In this document: positions 11,037 to 22,629 of the stretch, piece after piece
Layout of the letters: every line of letters starts with the position of its first letter
Numbering within the stretch: position 1 is the stretch's first letter
Source: Cladopsammia gracilis
Lineage: Eukaryota; Cnidaria; Anthozoa; Scleractinia; Dendrophylliidae
Direction: 5' to 3'
NCBI GenBank assembly: GCA_022457155.1
Contig: JAJGOT010000452.1
Location: 645,551 to 709,550 of the forward strand
DNA: 64,000 nt
The notes under the pieces: generated by a model
The model's input: the letters and a program-made list of their open reading frames with translations, nothing else
Told to the model about the DNA's origin: nothing
Databases searched by the model: none
Made by a program: the position numbers and the translations under genes

Positions 11037-14000
11037 CTAAACAAAACGAAAAGGTTAAAAAGACTGGAACTGTTTATTTGTGTGTTTATCTCTATATTCA
11101 GTTGTTAGTATTGTTACAGATTGTTTTCATAATTAGTGAGATATGAATAGAAGCAATCGGATAAATAATGATAAATATCAAATGTAAAATTTACCAGTAG
11201 ATGAAAAGCACGTAAAAACGAACTCATTAACTGTATAACTTGTAATAAACAAACTGATATAGAATTGTATGGATAAAAGATGGAGGGAGGCCAGAAGGGG
11301 AATAGTTTAAAGGAAAACTGAGTCTTCCCAGCAAAGAAACAGAGAAACAAACATAACGAAAACACTTCTGAATTCTGAAATAACAACTCTTTGGCGCTAC
11401 CCTTTTGAGAAAAAAAAACGTGACTCACCAAGAGATTCATTAGGATGATAGACACTGACAGTACAAACAGCAAGAACATGACGTATGACAGCTCTGGAAG
11501 AGGCACATACGGGATATCTGTTCCCGGCACCTTGACATCGCCCACCACATTGGTGGTCAACAAATCGGTGTAGTCCATTTCTCCAACCATCATCACAACT
11601 ACTTTAACTAAAGACAGCCACACTGAGGAAAAGTTCTCCTTAAAATAATAACAATAAAAAAGAAAATGGTCAAAGAACAAGCGGTACCGACATCGCAGTC
11701 TCCTGGCTGCACAGTACGAAAAACACTTTCAAAAACTTATAGATTTGGTACAAGATGACTGAGTCGTGTGATAAAAGATTTATTCAGCGGAATAAACTTG
11801 TGTAATACGGCTCGGTACTCTAACAGGACAGTTTTTAATTTTTCGAGCTTAAACGCCAAAAAAAATCTGACTCGTAAAAAATAGCCAGTCGTTAAATTAC
11901 ACAACAACAACTATGAGATGGTTAGGTATTTTGTAGGCTATTTACGTTACCACTCCGCCTAAATTAAAAGAAAAAATGATGAAACGGGCCACCGCTTTGT
12001 GCTGACACAGTCTAAATGTGAACGCGAGAATGTCTGGCCAAGCCCTAGTCATAGGTGATCTAATCTGAGAGTTCTAAATTGCCAGATGCAGTATTTCCCT
12101 TTTATTTTGATTTAAAGCAATCATTCCATTTAGATCATTATATCTAAGTAATGTTATGCCCGTATTGTGACTTTAATTTACTTACAAGACAGGACACAAA
12201 ATGAATACACGTCCCTCTAGGCACGACCGCCAGAGAATCAACGCGTTCGCAAACCGCTCGAAACCTCGGGTAGGAAAATCCGGACCCACGTGAGAAAAGC
12301 CGAGAGATCAAGTCCGCCAAATTATAAACGCAAAATGGCAAAAGGTCAACTCTCTTAAGGGGGACATCAACGGTTAGCTGGTCCCGTTTGACAGTAGCTT
12401 AACTCTTTAAAAGGCGAGCAGCTTAGCTGATCCCGAGGGTGTCTACCATTGAGAGAGTTCACTTTACTCCCTGTCTGTCATCATCACTTTACTTAAACCG
12501 TTGATGAGTGTTAAACCTAATGAGCCCGGGGGGGGCGGGGTACTTCCTAGTAATGGGCTAATGGGGATGTGCCGCTGGATGGGGTCGCATTTTCACGACT
12601 GGATTGACTATAATGGGGTTGAATTTTCAATAGAGTTACTAGAATGGGGTCGCAAATTGTCGGGATTTTTTGGGGTAAGAAAATTCTGGCAAGTATTTTT
12701 TTGGGTAGTTTTAGCTTGTAAATATTTTCGGTTAACAAATGTACCAGAAGGTTTGTAGGTGAAGAGTAAAGTCTTGTACATTTAATATATGTGTCAATCC
12801 ATTTGAGGATGACCTAGATAAAAGGGTTCCGAACTCAAGGTACATGGCTAAACAGAAAGTGACTAAGTTGGGATTGCCAAATTTACATTTACTCAGAAGT
12901 GACTAAGATGGGGTCTATAATTGGCCACAGAACAGACTATAATGGGGTAGGGGCTCTAAGAGGCCAGCGGCACATACCCAGCAAAAGTTGACCCAAGTAC
13001 CCCCCCCCCCCCCCCCCCCGGGGCTAATGAGCGCGGCAATAAGGTCGGAAACAAAATCAGCGATTACTACATAAACATTTGAAAACGTACCTCTTCTTTG
13101 AATAGAACGTGGAACAGCAACGCAAAACCGATAAGGACGATTGCAAATATGTTTATCACTTTAAGAAACGTTACCAATACTTCCACGTACATGGCCACGT
13201 AGATAGCCACTGAACTCACGCGACGGAGAGACAGACACAAGTTCACGTAACACAGCAGTAACGCGAATGTTCCTGCAATCCACTGCACTCTGGCGTCGCT
13301 GTAAAGGTCGTCTGTTGTCAAGTAAGGTAGGATATAAATCATTGAGGTTGAGTACAATAACAAGTCCAGAAAGTTTGTGTAATCTTTGAAGTAGGCAAGT
13401 CTTAGCGAACCCATCTGAACTAACTCTACCATAATTTTCACAATTATGAACGTAAAGATAACAGCTGGGATCGCCTTAGAATCTTCCCTGATCGTAGCCG
13501 ATGTAGTTTCAACTTCGCTATCAACTGAAAACCTCACTTTGCTCCTTTGATCGACAACGAAGAAAGAAAACAAGACGACAAAAACTAAAAAAAGAGCGAC
13601 GTTAAAGTAGTTGATAAACTTACCCAGAACCAGCCATTTCCATCTAAGCAACATTTGCGTGACACTGTGTTTTAAGAGGCTTTCTCTCTGGTTGGTCGCC
13701 ATGTTGGCGGGACCAAAAAAGTAGTAACTACCATTTGAAAAGGCACCGGGTGAGTCTAGTGGAGTGAAATTGAAGGTCACAGTAAAGTCAGGATGTTCGG
13801 TGGGATGGAAGCTGTAACTGATGCATTGATCCAAAACGATTTCTGCTACTTCAGGGAGCGTTTTTATCAGCTTTTCCATCGGTGGGACAGTAGATGCGTG
13901 GGGACAGAACACTTCGTTCCACCTGTAGTAACAAGATGGCAAATTAATTTAACAGATATCAAAGAGGCGTGGAAGTCTTAAAAGTGGGTTTAAAGACGAG

Positions 14001-17000
14001 AAAATGGGGCTCCGGGGGAATCGATGACATAAATCGAACAAATGCTCCAAGGAACATAAATCAGCATTTTTGCTACTTCGGGCTCCACAGCATAAATGTC
14101 TTGTAGAGTTGTATTGCTCCAAACAGATCCTCTTGGAGACCCTGAGGTGCTTTGTTCAGTTAGAATATTAGGATTCAAATTTTGTGAAATATTCTAGCCA
14201 TTCCAAAATCATCATGATAAAACATTAACTGTTGCAACAATTCCTCTCTTGAATTATGGAAAGTTGTAGCTTTATTGGCCATGTCTATCTAGAACATAAC
14301 TGGTCTCTGAGAATGTACAAATGTACAACACATAGATTTTTAGCGCATTCTGACTTTTGAAATTGTCAGATAGAGACCCTGAAAAACACGCCTTTGATTT
14401 CGGGAGGCTGGCTTCTAATGGGACGGGATGCTTCCTTGAGAAAGTTTCATTGTAAATATGGGCGGCACCAACGAATAAAGTTTATGAGCTTTTTGGCTTG
14501 AAATTAGCTCTCAATCTTTGCCGGTTATGTCTCATAATAAGAAGTTTTATGATCAGAAAACCACACATATCTTAAAATTAAATTAACGAAGGCGTTCAAG
14601 ATGGTCCCAACGAAACTCTACGTAAACATACCTCTTATGTTTCACAAGCGTCCTTGCCACTTCAACCGAGTCCCATTCGATTGCCAGATCCAAACCTGTT
14701 TTATTATTCTTGTTTTGTGATGTTACGTCAGCACCTTTGTCCAGTAGGAACTTAAGAACATCAAGGCGATTGTACGCGCATGCTAGATGAAGTGGCGTGT
14801 TCTCTCCAGCGTCCTTTATTTCCAGTGTATTCACCAGCATCGGGTTTAACAGACACTGCACAGTTTCCAGTGAACCTGCTTTGGTCGCTAAGTGAAGTGG
14901 AGTGCACCGATAGTTATCTTGAGCGGCAATATCAGCTCCTTTAGATATCAATAGTACGCAAGTCGCACTGAAAAGAACAGAACGGTGTCAACATCATTTG
15001 AGCGCATTATTTCACCACTATTTCAGAGTAAAATAGTTTCCAGGGAACAATAAAATACCCGGGATGGTATCAGTCCTTCGACGGCGTTTTCAAGAATGAG
15101 ATAAGCCAAACAAAAACCTGGCCTCCATTGTTAATTTCAACAATCTCAACAATAGCTGTCACCAAAATACAGTATTAAGAAATTCAACCTTAGTTTTTAT
15201 CACTTAATTATATGCCGACCTCACCTTAACACTTTTATCCTATCCTTTATCATAAAGAATCGACCACTTTGTTTCCCATAAGCAGCTGTCGTTTTTACAA
15301 TGAAATCTGCATTAGGCTGGTGGTTATACCCAATAAATCTGTTAATCTGTATTGATGGTGTAAAGACTATGTTGTGGTGCAATTTTGTCCTTGGTGCAAA
15401 TTTTATTTTCCTTTGTTTAAAACTCATTATCATACATAACCATAAATTTCCATACCCAAAAACAACCGAAAGTACAATTTGCACCAAGGACAACATTGCA
15501 CCACAACAACTACATACAAAATGGAATTTGCAGAGGAAATCCATTGAATACAATTCCATATTATTTTGAACTTAGAATATTTCTAAACTAAAGCTGTTTT
15601 CAAAGCCACAATTTCTATAGCAAATGTATTTCCTGTTAAAAAAGAAATAGATACTCACGTGTGTTTGTTTGATGCTGCAAGGTGAAGGGGGGTCATCCCA
15701 TGCTCATCTCTGGTGTCCACTGACATTAACAGTGTTGGGCATACCAACAGAGACTTGATGCACTCTAGAGACCCATTTTCTGCCGCATGATGAAGTGGTA
15801 TTCTCTCGTTGATGTCATGTGGTTCAGTTGAAAAGCTGTGCTTCAGAAGGATATCGAGAATCTGTTGAAGGAATGAAAAAAGGTGATAAAATATGGCTTA
15901 TCGTCCTGTAAATATACTCTTCCTTCGTCTTGAAATCAAAGTCTTTCACACAAACTGGGCGATAAAAGCCTTTTAAATCATCAGCCAAAGCGTGTTTGTT
16001 TTGTCAGTGACAAGAAAAAAGAAACATTCTGACTTCCAAAAGCAAGTACATACCTGATAATTCGTAACGATTAATACCCAGGTTTTAGGTATTGCAGATA
16101 CACGTGATAATGATAGTGTTACAGTTCAAGTATGATCACGCAAATTAAACTGCATGTGCTATCACGATTGTCGAATGGCTGCATAAATTATTAAAGAAAT
16201 TTATAGTCACTGTGTAATAACTGTCAAAAGACAAAACTAGCACATGCCATATACAGGGTGTTTCAAAAGTTCGTTCCGATTTGTTTTCTTCTATCGTTTC
16301 ATTATTTATTTAAACTACCTCTTTAAAAATTAGGTATATTGTTTTTTGCTTACTTTTCATTCGATCATTCAAATTATTAGTAGCCAGAATGCCCGCCTTT
16401 ATTTTTAATGACATTTTCTAAGCGCCTTGGCATAGAATGTGCGAGTTCTTTTAGCGTGTCAAGAGTCACATTTTTCCATGCAAAGCCGTAGTCGCCTTTT
16501 CAGCTCTTTCATCGTTTTGGGGGCTGGATCTTTGTACGTTGTCTGGTCAATGATACTCCAGATGTTCTTAATAAGATTGAGATCAGGAGAGTTCGCTGGC
16601 CAGCTATCCTTGGCTATAAAATTTGGCAAATTCTTTTGACACCATGTCTGAGTTGACTTTGAAGTGTGAGCCGGTGCTCCATCCTGAACGAATGTCATTT
16701 CTTTCTTTGAGCTATCTCCACACCGTTATGCTCGAAACTTCGATATTTTTCTGCTGAAGACTCTTGACAATCTTCCTTGTTGAATTGTTCCATTTGTACT
16801 TCGCTTTCTCGATTGATTTTCGAGCACAATTGGTCAAAACAGACGGTCGTCCGCTTCTTGGTTTGTCTTCGAAGCACTCTCTTTTCGACCACTTGTTCAC
16901 CCAACGTTCCGCCTTGTTAAAACATTTAGCAATTTCTTTGACTGAATGACCAGATGATCGTAATATGGCTGCTAGAGCTCTAGCATAAACAATGTCTGAC

Positions 17001-20000
17001 TTCATTTTCGTAACAGAGAAAACAGAAAGTTCAGGAAAAAATGAGAGAACAACAACAAATTCGGGAATGGAACAACATACACAAAGGGCGCGAAAAATTG
17101 GCTGAAAAACGCGCGTGTGCACATTTAGCGCGAAAATCGAAACAAAGGCATCTAGTAGACAATTAAAATTGCTATTGCCAGCTATTTTAATAAATTCTCT
17201 ACCGCAATTTATGGCAAAGTTCTAACAAACAATTGATTTGTTTAAAAAATTAACAACTTTAAATCGGAACGAACTTTTGAAACACCCTGTAGACAGCCGA
17301 GTTGGTATGGTGCAACGACGTCATACCGCGTCGCATGTTGCACAGCTGATGATTTGAGTCTTAATTTACCTCTGACTCCTCGTAACACGCAGCAAGGTGT
17401 ATTGCAGTCTTGTGATCGTATCTCATTAGCTCTATCAGTTTTTCTTTGCCTGTCTCAAGCAGCAACTGAACCATTTCGACTTGTCTATGTGTTACGGCTA
17501 AATGAAGGCAACTGCTTTGTGCAAAGTCGACCGCCATTAAATTGGCTCCATGTTCCAGCAGCATAGCGGCCGTTTCTTTGGCTCCGTTAACCACAGCAAT
17601 CAAAAATGGCGTCAAGTCCATCATGTTCTTAACTTCTATGTCAGCACCTTTCTCCAACAGGATCTCGGCTACTTTCGTTTGATTGTAAATAGCAGCCCTA
17701 AAAAATAACCCGAAATAAATTGTTTTAACTATTCACTATATCAGTTAACAGTTAAAACAACTTACTCGTGTTACAAATGCCTCGGTCATCCTAATTAGTC
17801 TGCACGCAGACGTGTCTTTTTTTTCTTTGCTTTACGTGTGAAGCAAAAGAAGGCACGTAGGCTAATTCAACTCGTTAATTATTTTTTCGACCTTTTTTTC
17901 TGCGCTTTTTACCTGAGCTGTTGCGTATGCGGTAGAAAAGGAGCAACACCAGCTGTTTTTACCGCGCGCTACTAATGCAAAGGACCGAACGTTCCAACCT
18001 TGCCCAATGTTGCCCAATATGTTTGACTTACGGCTAAACGAAATCCACCGTGTCAGTGACATGAAGCCAACATTCGACCATCAAAAATACTGGTTCAAAA
18101 TCTCCCAATATGGGGTGCTAAACAGTCCTATATTGTTTGACCAACAAATCAAGGTTTAATCGTAGCATAAATATGTAATAGAAAATGTAGTAAGTGTAGC
18201 CATGGCTTAACCCCTCTGAGGAAACACTCTTTTTTAACCAGTGGCAAAACCAAATGAAACAAATCTCATCTTGAATTATTCATTTTTTTTTAAATTGAAA
18301 CGTTTTTTCAAGTCAGTTCAACAAACTTGAGAGAATTTAATTGCGTTTGTTGTGACCCTAGTTTTATCGCTGTCATTATAAAAACTCCATTAGAAAATGT
18401 ATTCGTTCACTGACAAATGCAGAAGTCTGAAATGTACGTTACAAGCATTCAGCTTTTCCTGGGCGCGTCAGAAAGTGAAGGCGTTGTGATGGATGGCATT
18501 TAAATATACAAAAGCGGTTTCTGCAACTGCGATATAATAAATTCCAGTTACTTAAAAGGAATTGAGCTCTACAAACTTACAGATGCAATGGTGTCTGCAA
18601 ATGCCCATCTCTACTTTCAATCGCCACCCCACTAGAAATGAGCAGCCTTGTTGTCTTCTCGTGACCGTGTATCGCTGCCAAATGCAGGGGTGAGCTTAAG
18701 TCTACTCCTTTCACAGCCTCATAATCCGCTCCATGGCGTAATAACAACTCGGCTATTCGGCTGTAACCCTTGAGACAACTCATGTGCAGAGCGGTTGTGT
18801 CTTCCACATCCCTATCATCTAAGAAATCCTTTAATGATATGCACTGTTTCTTCGCTGGAAACAAACAAACAAAACAATCAGACAAAAAAGGACAGTTAGT
18901 GGTATTCCCGATCGTGGTCGAATATAATAGGCCATTTCCGAGTTGCTTTTTGTCTCGTTATCAAAGCGAGGCTTGGTCACAACCTTTCATATTAAAATTA
19001 GTTTTTTTTCATTCACATGTAAATAAAACTAATTTTCACATGAAAGGTTGTGTACCACGCCTCGCTTTTATAACGAGACAAAAAGCAACTCGGAAATGGC
19101 CTATTAGTTCCTTATCATTTTATTGTCTAATTCACAATAAGGAGTTTATAAACCTAAAGCTCATTCACAAGAGGTGTAAAACTAAATGGAGATTTATGGC
19201 TTACGTTTAAACTTTGTGCCTTGGGCTCTTACAAGAAATGTTAGAACATAATTAGGAAGAGTTTCAGAGAATTATCGCAAAAGAGGAGCAAAACTAGTTT
19301 CAAGCGGCTTTCCCTCAAAGCTGGTAAAGAAATCGAAGCGAACAAAAGTGGGTAGTTCATCTATATAACGTTAGAATATATGTACCTGTAGAGATTAATG
19401 TTTCAGAGATCTCCACGTTTCCATTAAGAGCAGCAAAATGGAGTGCCGTGGTCAGATTCGACGACTTTGAAGTCAGTTTCGCGCCACGAGCCAGTAGCAT
19501 TTCACACAGAGATCGGTCCCCGCCGGAGCAGGCTGCAAGAAACGGCGTTATTTCTTCTGAGTTGGCAGTATTCACATCCGTCCTTGGATCGCTGAGAAGA
19601 AGAGCTGCAATTTCTGAGTAGCCTTTCCGAGCAGCAAATAGAAGTGGCGTGGCATTTTCGTTGTCTGGAATACCAGGGTCCGCACCTCTTTGAAGTAAGA
19701 CTTTGACGACTTCAGTGTTTTTGTGCCTGGAGTAAAAACAGTTTAAAGTTTCATTAGTTTCTATCGTTGCTTGGTTGTTGTCGCAATAGCGAGACAACAT
19801 GACTTCATGACCAGGATGAAATTACAGCTTCTCAGTAAAATTCACCAACTTATTACCCTGGAAACGAGGTTGAGAGTGGATACCAATATCCACCGTATAC
19901 ATCACCATCCAGTGGATAAGCCTTAACAAAACCAATTGTGCTAGCCATTGGATAGATATTTAGCCGGCGGATATTTTTCACTACGAAACTAAAGTATTCA

Positions 20001-21082
20001 TATCAGGTGGCACATTACGCGAATCATGAGCAAAAAATGTTTATTGTGAGCATGATTGAAACTACCTCACGGAGTAGTTTCCATGAGTTTCGATCTAAGC
20101 CAGACGAAACACAAAAATCGTGATGTGGGATCATTTCCAGTTTTCTAGTATAAAGTATTAAATACTGCAAAAAAAAAAATTACAGACAACTTCGATGGAA
20201 ATCAAAGTTTTGACAAATGTCTTCGTTGAACCAAAAACGAGCAAAATCACCTTGCTTTAAAATGTGACATACATAAGCGCGTTGGCATCTAAACAATGTG
20301 AAACTTGATATGAATGCTGAGGTTCATGTTTGATAGATATTCCACTTGAGAAAAGGAAGCCGAAGATTACGTCATAATAGTCCTACCGCAGGATTTCCAG
20401 AACTTGAAGGGAATCCCGTATTATGATCATGACTGGCAAGAGCCAGTGTTGGAGAGAACAAAATACACAACGGCAGATACAGTTATTTTTTCGTCTATAA
20501 AAATGAAAAGTGAGACTTAAAGAAAGGCACCTTGGGGTTGGTCAATTTTTTTTTATGTTATGTAGTCTAAAAAGATCTTGAAAAGTGGCCGAGGAATGGT
20601 TTTCTATTTTTCAGATGACATGTACGTGTTTTTGTTTTGGTTTCGTAAGCTTTTTCCAGAAGGCGCAAGAAGAGTGAAATGGTGGGAAGCTCCTCCTTTA
20701 TTTTACTAACCCAGATATGGCAATATAACGCATATTGTCCCAAAAGGTTAATATATTTTAGCAACAATGTACTTGTTACGTACCTAACAGCAACATGAAG
20801 GGCGGTATATCCGTTATTTTCTACCAGGTCGATGTCTACATCGTTATCCACCAACACGTTAACCGTATCAACATGATTACATCGTGCAGCATGATGTAGT
20901 ATTGTACACCCGTCATTATCTTTAGCAGTCAATAATTGTTCGATTGCCGACGGCAATTCTGCTCCTCCTGTTTTCAAACGTTCTTGATTTAAGGCTTCGA
21001 AAATGCTAACGCCCTTTCCCTGTGACAACATCTGCTGAAGCTTTTCGCTCTTTTCTCGTGTCTTTTTCTTGCAAAGCTCCAT
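8426..21082 (-). CDS. TRPA-type ankyrin-repeat cation channel, complete, ten coding exons
   Basis: The exons in order are 20784-21082, 19386-19726, 18581-18854, 17370-17697, 15659-15861, 14632-14967, 13091-13922, 11429-11638, 10861-11036 and 8426-8645. All introns are GT-AG and all phases agree. The total is 3219 nt, or 1072 residues, close to the usual TRPA length of about 1,100. The ATG at 21080-21082 has an in-frame TAG upstream; the stop is TAA at 8426-8428. The protein has 16 ankyrin repeats (about residues 50-595), a linker, six transmembrane helices with a pore loop, and a C-terminal coiled coil. The family forms tetrameric non-selective cation channels in the plasma membrane that respond to chemicals or temperature; the stimulus here cannot be read from sequence. 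The introns hold a deleted mariner, a hAT-like MITE and several fold-back elements. An unseen 5' non-coding exon is possible. Confidence 0.92.
10313..10759. mobile_element. Fold-back element in the last TRPA intron
   Basis: Two long arms face each other across a short centre near 10530. The outer ends are ctgtattcgctataac and its imperfect complement gttacagctaatacag. Inner blocks such as aaaaagacacagga and ttaatagttaat also pair. The element is missing from the corresponding intron of the left copy, so insertion (or clean loss) happened after the duplication. Confidence 0.75.
11429..11638 (-). CDS. TRPA exon 8: pore helix, selectivity loop and start of S6 (residues 872-941)
   Basis: This 210-nt exon is in phase 0 at both ends. 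It codes for the pore helix and loop SLVKVVVMMVGEMDYTDLL (acidic residues at 891 and 893), an extended turret, and most of S6 (VMFLLFVLSVSIILMNLL). The GEMDY stretch sits where TRPA1 has its conserved acidic selectivity position. The acceptor is TTTTAAG/GAGAAC and the donor CTCTTG/GTGAGT. Confidence 0.88.
12525..13023. mobile_element. hAT-like MITE with G/C-run ends and 8-bp target-site duplication
   Basis: The element starts cccggggggggcggggtactt and ends with the reverse pattern, aagtac followed by a long C-run. It is flanked on both sides by CTAATGAG (12517-12524 and 13024-13031); eight bases is the duplication length of hAT elements. Inside, the phrase tataatggggt and variants recur. It sits in intron 7 of the TRPA gene. 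Confidence 0.7.
13091..13922 (-). CDS. TRPA exon 7: linker and transmembrane helices S1-S5 (residues 594-871)
   Basis: The exon opens with the linker RWNEVFCPHAS...MEKLIKTLPEVAEIVLDQC, which matches the pre-S1 segment of TRPA channels. Predicted helices are S1 about 698-717 (YFNVALFLVFVV), S2 744-764 (AVIFTFIIVKIM), S3 778-795 (FLDLLLYSTSMIY), S4 808-829 (GTFALLLCYVNLCLSLRR) and S5 839-868. The acceptor is CTACAG/GTGGAA and the donor GAAGAG/GTACGT. S4 carries only a terminal RR, in keeping with weak voltage dependence in TRP channels. Confidence 0.9.
14632..21082 (-). CDS. TRPA ankyrin-repeat exons 1-6 (residues 1-593)
   Basis: Exon 1 codes for a short charged N terminus (KKKTREKSEKLQQ) followed by the first repeats. 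Sixteen ankyrin units can be counted across exons 1-6 from their TPLHLA-type helices, for example CTILHHAAR, YTALHVAVR, SSPLHLAAI, QTPLHLAAI, MTPLHLAAS, CTPLHLATK and NTPLHLACA. The last unit (TGLDLAIEW) is degenerate. Some lack the canonical TPLH (ITPFLAAC, LTPFLIAV) but keep the spacing. Splice sites cut repeats at different points, so exons do not match repeat units one to one. Exon 5 (15659-15861) is supported by its acceptor TTCAACAG, donor GTGAGT and phase rather than by a start codon. Confidence 0.9.
15371..15507. repeat. Short inverted repeat in TRPA intron 5
   Basis: The arm gttgtggtgcaa...ccttggtgcaaatt is matched by its reverse complement at about 15476-15507, with a 70-bp centre. 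It is probably part of a MITE. Confidence 0.6.
16254..17289 (-). mobile_element. Internally deleted Tc1/mariner-type transposon
   Basis: Perfect 29-bp terminal inverted repeats begin cagggtgtttcaaaagttcg on each side, flanked by TA (16252-16253 and 17290-17291), the usual target duplication. Two minus-strand transposase pieces remain. An N-terminal helix-turn-helix part lies within 16712-17122 (HSVKEIAKCFNKAERWVNKW, GRPSVLT). A C-terminal DDE part is at 16459-16698 (FVQDGAPAHTSK, WPANSPDLNLIKNIWSIID). The segment with the first catalytic Asp is missing and a TAG lies at the junction, so this copy cannot code for an active enzyme. It lies in intron 4 of the TRPA gene. Confidence 0.9.
18926..19105. 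mobile_element. MITE, nearly perfect palindrome, in TRPA intron 2
   Basis: The arms start aataggccatttccgag and end with the exact complement ctcggaaatggcctatt. They pair along almost all of their roughly 80 bp, including gagacaaaaagcaa and gaaaggttgtg. The flanks read T and A, compatible with a TA target. Confidence 0.8.
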
Positions 21083-22629
21083 GGCTCCGTCGTCAGATTT
21101 TAGTTTAAGATCGAGGTGCTACTGTCGCTCCAGATAAACTTAGTTTTGACCTGGTTGAAGGACTTTCTGAGAACAGAAAGAGAATAATACAAAGTGTTCA
21201 TTAACAATGACGAATTTGAAATTAGGGACCAATACTTGCACTATAACCTGGATGAAGTTTGAAAAAAAAAAAAAGATTTTAATTAAAATCACCAGTGCAA
21301 GATTAAAAAAAGGTATTCTTGGTGTAAAGAACAATTTTATTCTCGGAAGCGAATTGACAAACGAAACAAAAATGTTGATATTATAGAAACAATATTCGGC
21401 GTTAAACGGTACTTATAATAAAAGCTTCAGTTTTATGTCCTCTGATGCCTCTATGTTGAATATTTGTACGAACATTTGTCATTGCAGTAATCAACTGAAG
21501 AAGTTCGACTGGTTCAATGTCCAGGCACAATATCCACTATAATTCAATTTTGAAAACTATTCTATGATCAGGCCCCGCTCACTGTTTTGTGCCATAAAAA
21601 GAACGTCTGATCGATGATGAGTTTGAAAATGTCCTATTTAGTATTTACATTTTTCTTCGTTTTAATGTACAGTCGAACGTCAGTACCAGCTTTACGGACT
21701 ACCGCTTTTAAATACCATGGACACCCCGTCATTACACACAGTTTTCCTGGTCCATCGGCATGCCGAAAGCCTATTCATTTTATCTAATACGGACACCAGT
21801 TAATACGGCAACAGACAGTTTTTCCTGTCCAGACTCTAAAACCATCTCATACAAAGTTAACGTCATCACTGATACGGACAAATTGACTAATTCTAAGGGT
21901 TTTAATTTTCTCAATTGCGTAAGCCCGATTATAAGCCCTTGGCTTCATACAACTTCGTAAGTGTTTTTTTGCTAGCAAGCAAAAAATATATTGTGATAAA
22001 TAAGACTTGTTGGCGCAAATGTTTGTAAAGACTTGCTGTTAAGGAACTGTGGTGTGCTTATGTATACGAGGGGTAATATATATAGATAGCCCAAGCCTAA
22101 CAGCGTCGCACTTTGAACAAGCTTAATTAAGGTGAAACTTAACCAAGGTGAAACTTAACTAAGGTGAAAGGTTGGAAGCACAAGAATTAAGATTGACGAA
22201 CGGGCTATTTTCAATTTTAGCAATTCTCAAAAACAGTATTACGCGACTGTCTGCACAGTACATTTTTATAGACCGTACAAAAGTTCACAAAAACAACTTT
22301 TCTCTGTCTAGAATAACTAGTGCCACTAGTTTCCGAATAAAATACAGTTTTTGTTTGTCAAAAATTGCCCGAGAAACTGATTTGAAAATCAAAAATTGCA
22401 AAAATACACAAACATATTTGCATAAGGCGATACGAGTGAAGATAGAACTGTACTATAAAATCAAAGTCTTGTTTTGTTTACATAAAATCGCTTTTCAAAC
22501 TATCTAATGAATGAACAAACACATTAAAATGGACAACACAATCTTATTTCGAAAAAATTTATTCAAATCTCCATTAGTTTACGTTTAAAAGCAAAACGCG
22601 TACCATTTAAGCTTAATTATAGCTCATCG
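21083..22629. other. TRPA 5' flank and spacer, no gene recognised
   Basis: The 5' UTR and promoter of the TRPA gene should lie here, but no core promoter element stands out. A short tandem of aaggtgaaacttaac (three copies, about 22129-22168) and AT-rich sequence precede the LINE. The 111-codon frame at 22172-22507 has no recognisable domain and is not called. Confidence 0.4.

Larger units (their letters stand above)
8076..11340. repeat. Right arm of the large inverted duplication
   Basis: This is the reverse-complement counterpart of 1-2551. It contains the last two exons, last intron and 3' UTR of the complete TRPA gene, plus part of the preceding intron. Compared with the left arm it has an extra fold-back element at 10313-10759 in the last intron. 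The match ends within about 20 bp of the shared polyadenylation signal. Confidence 0.85.
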
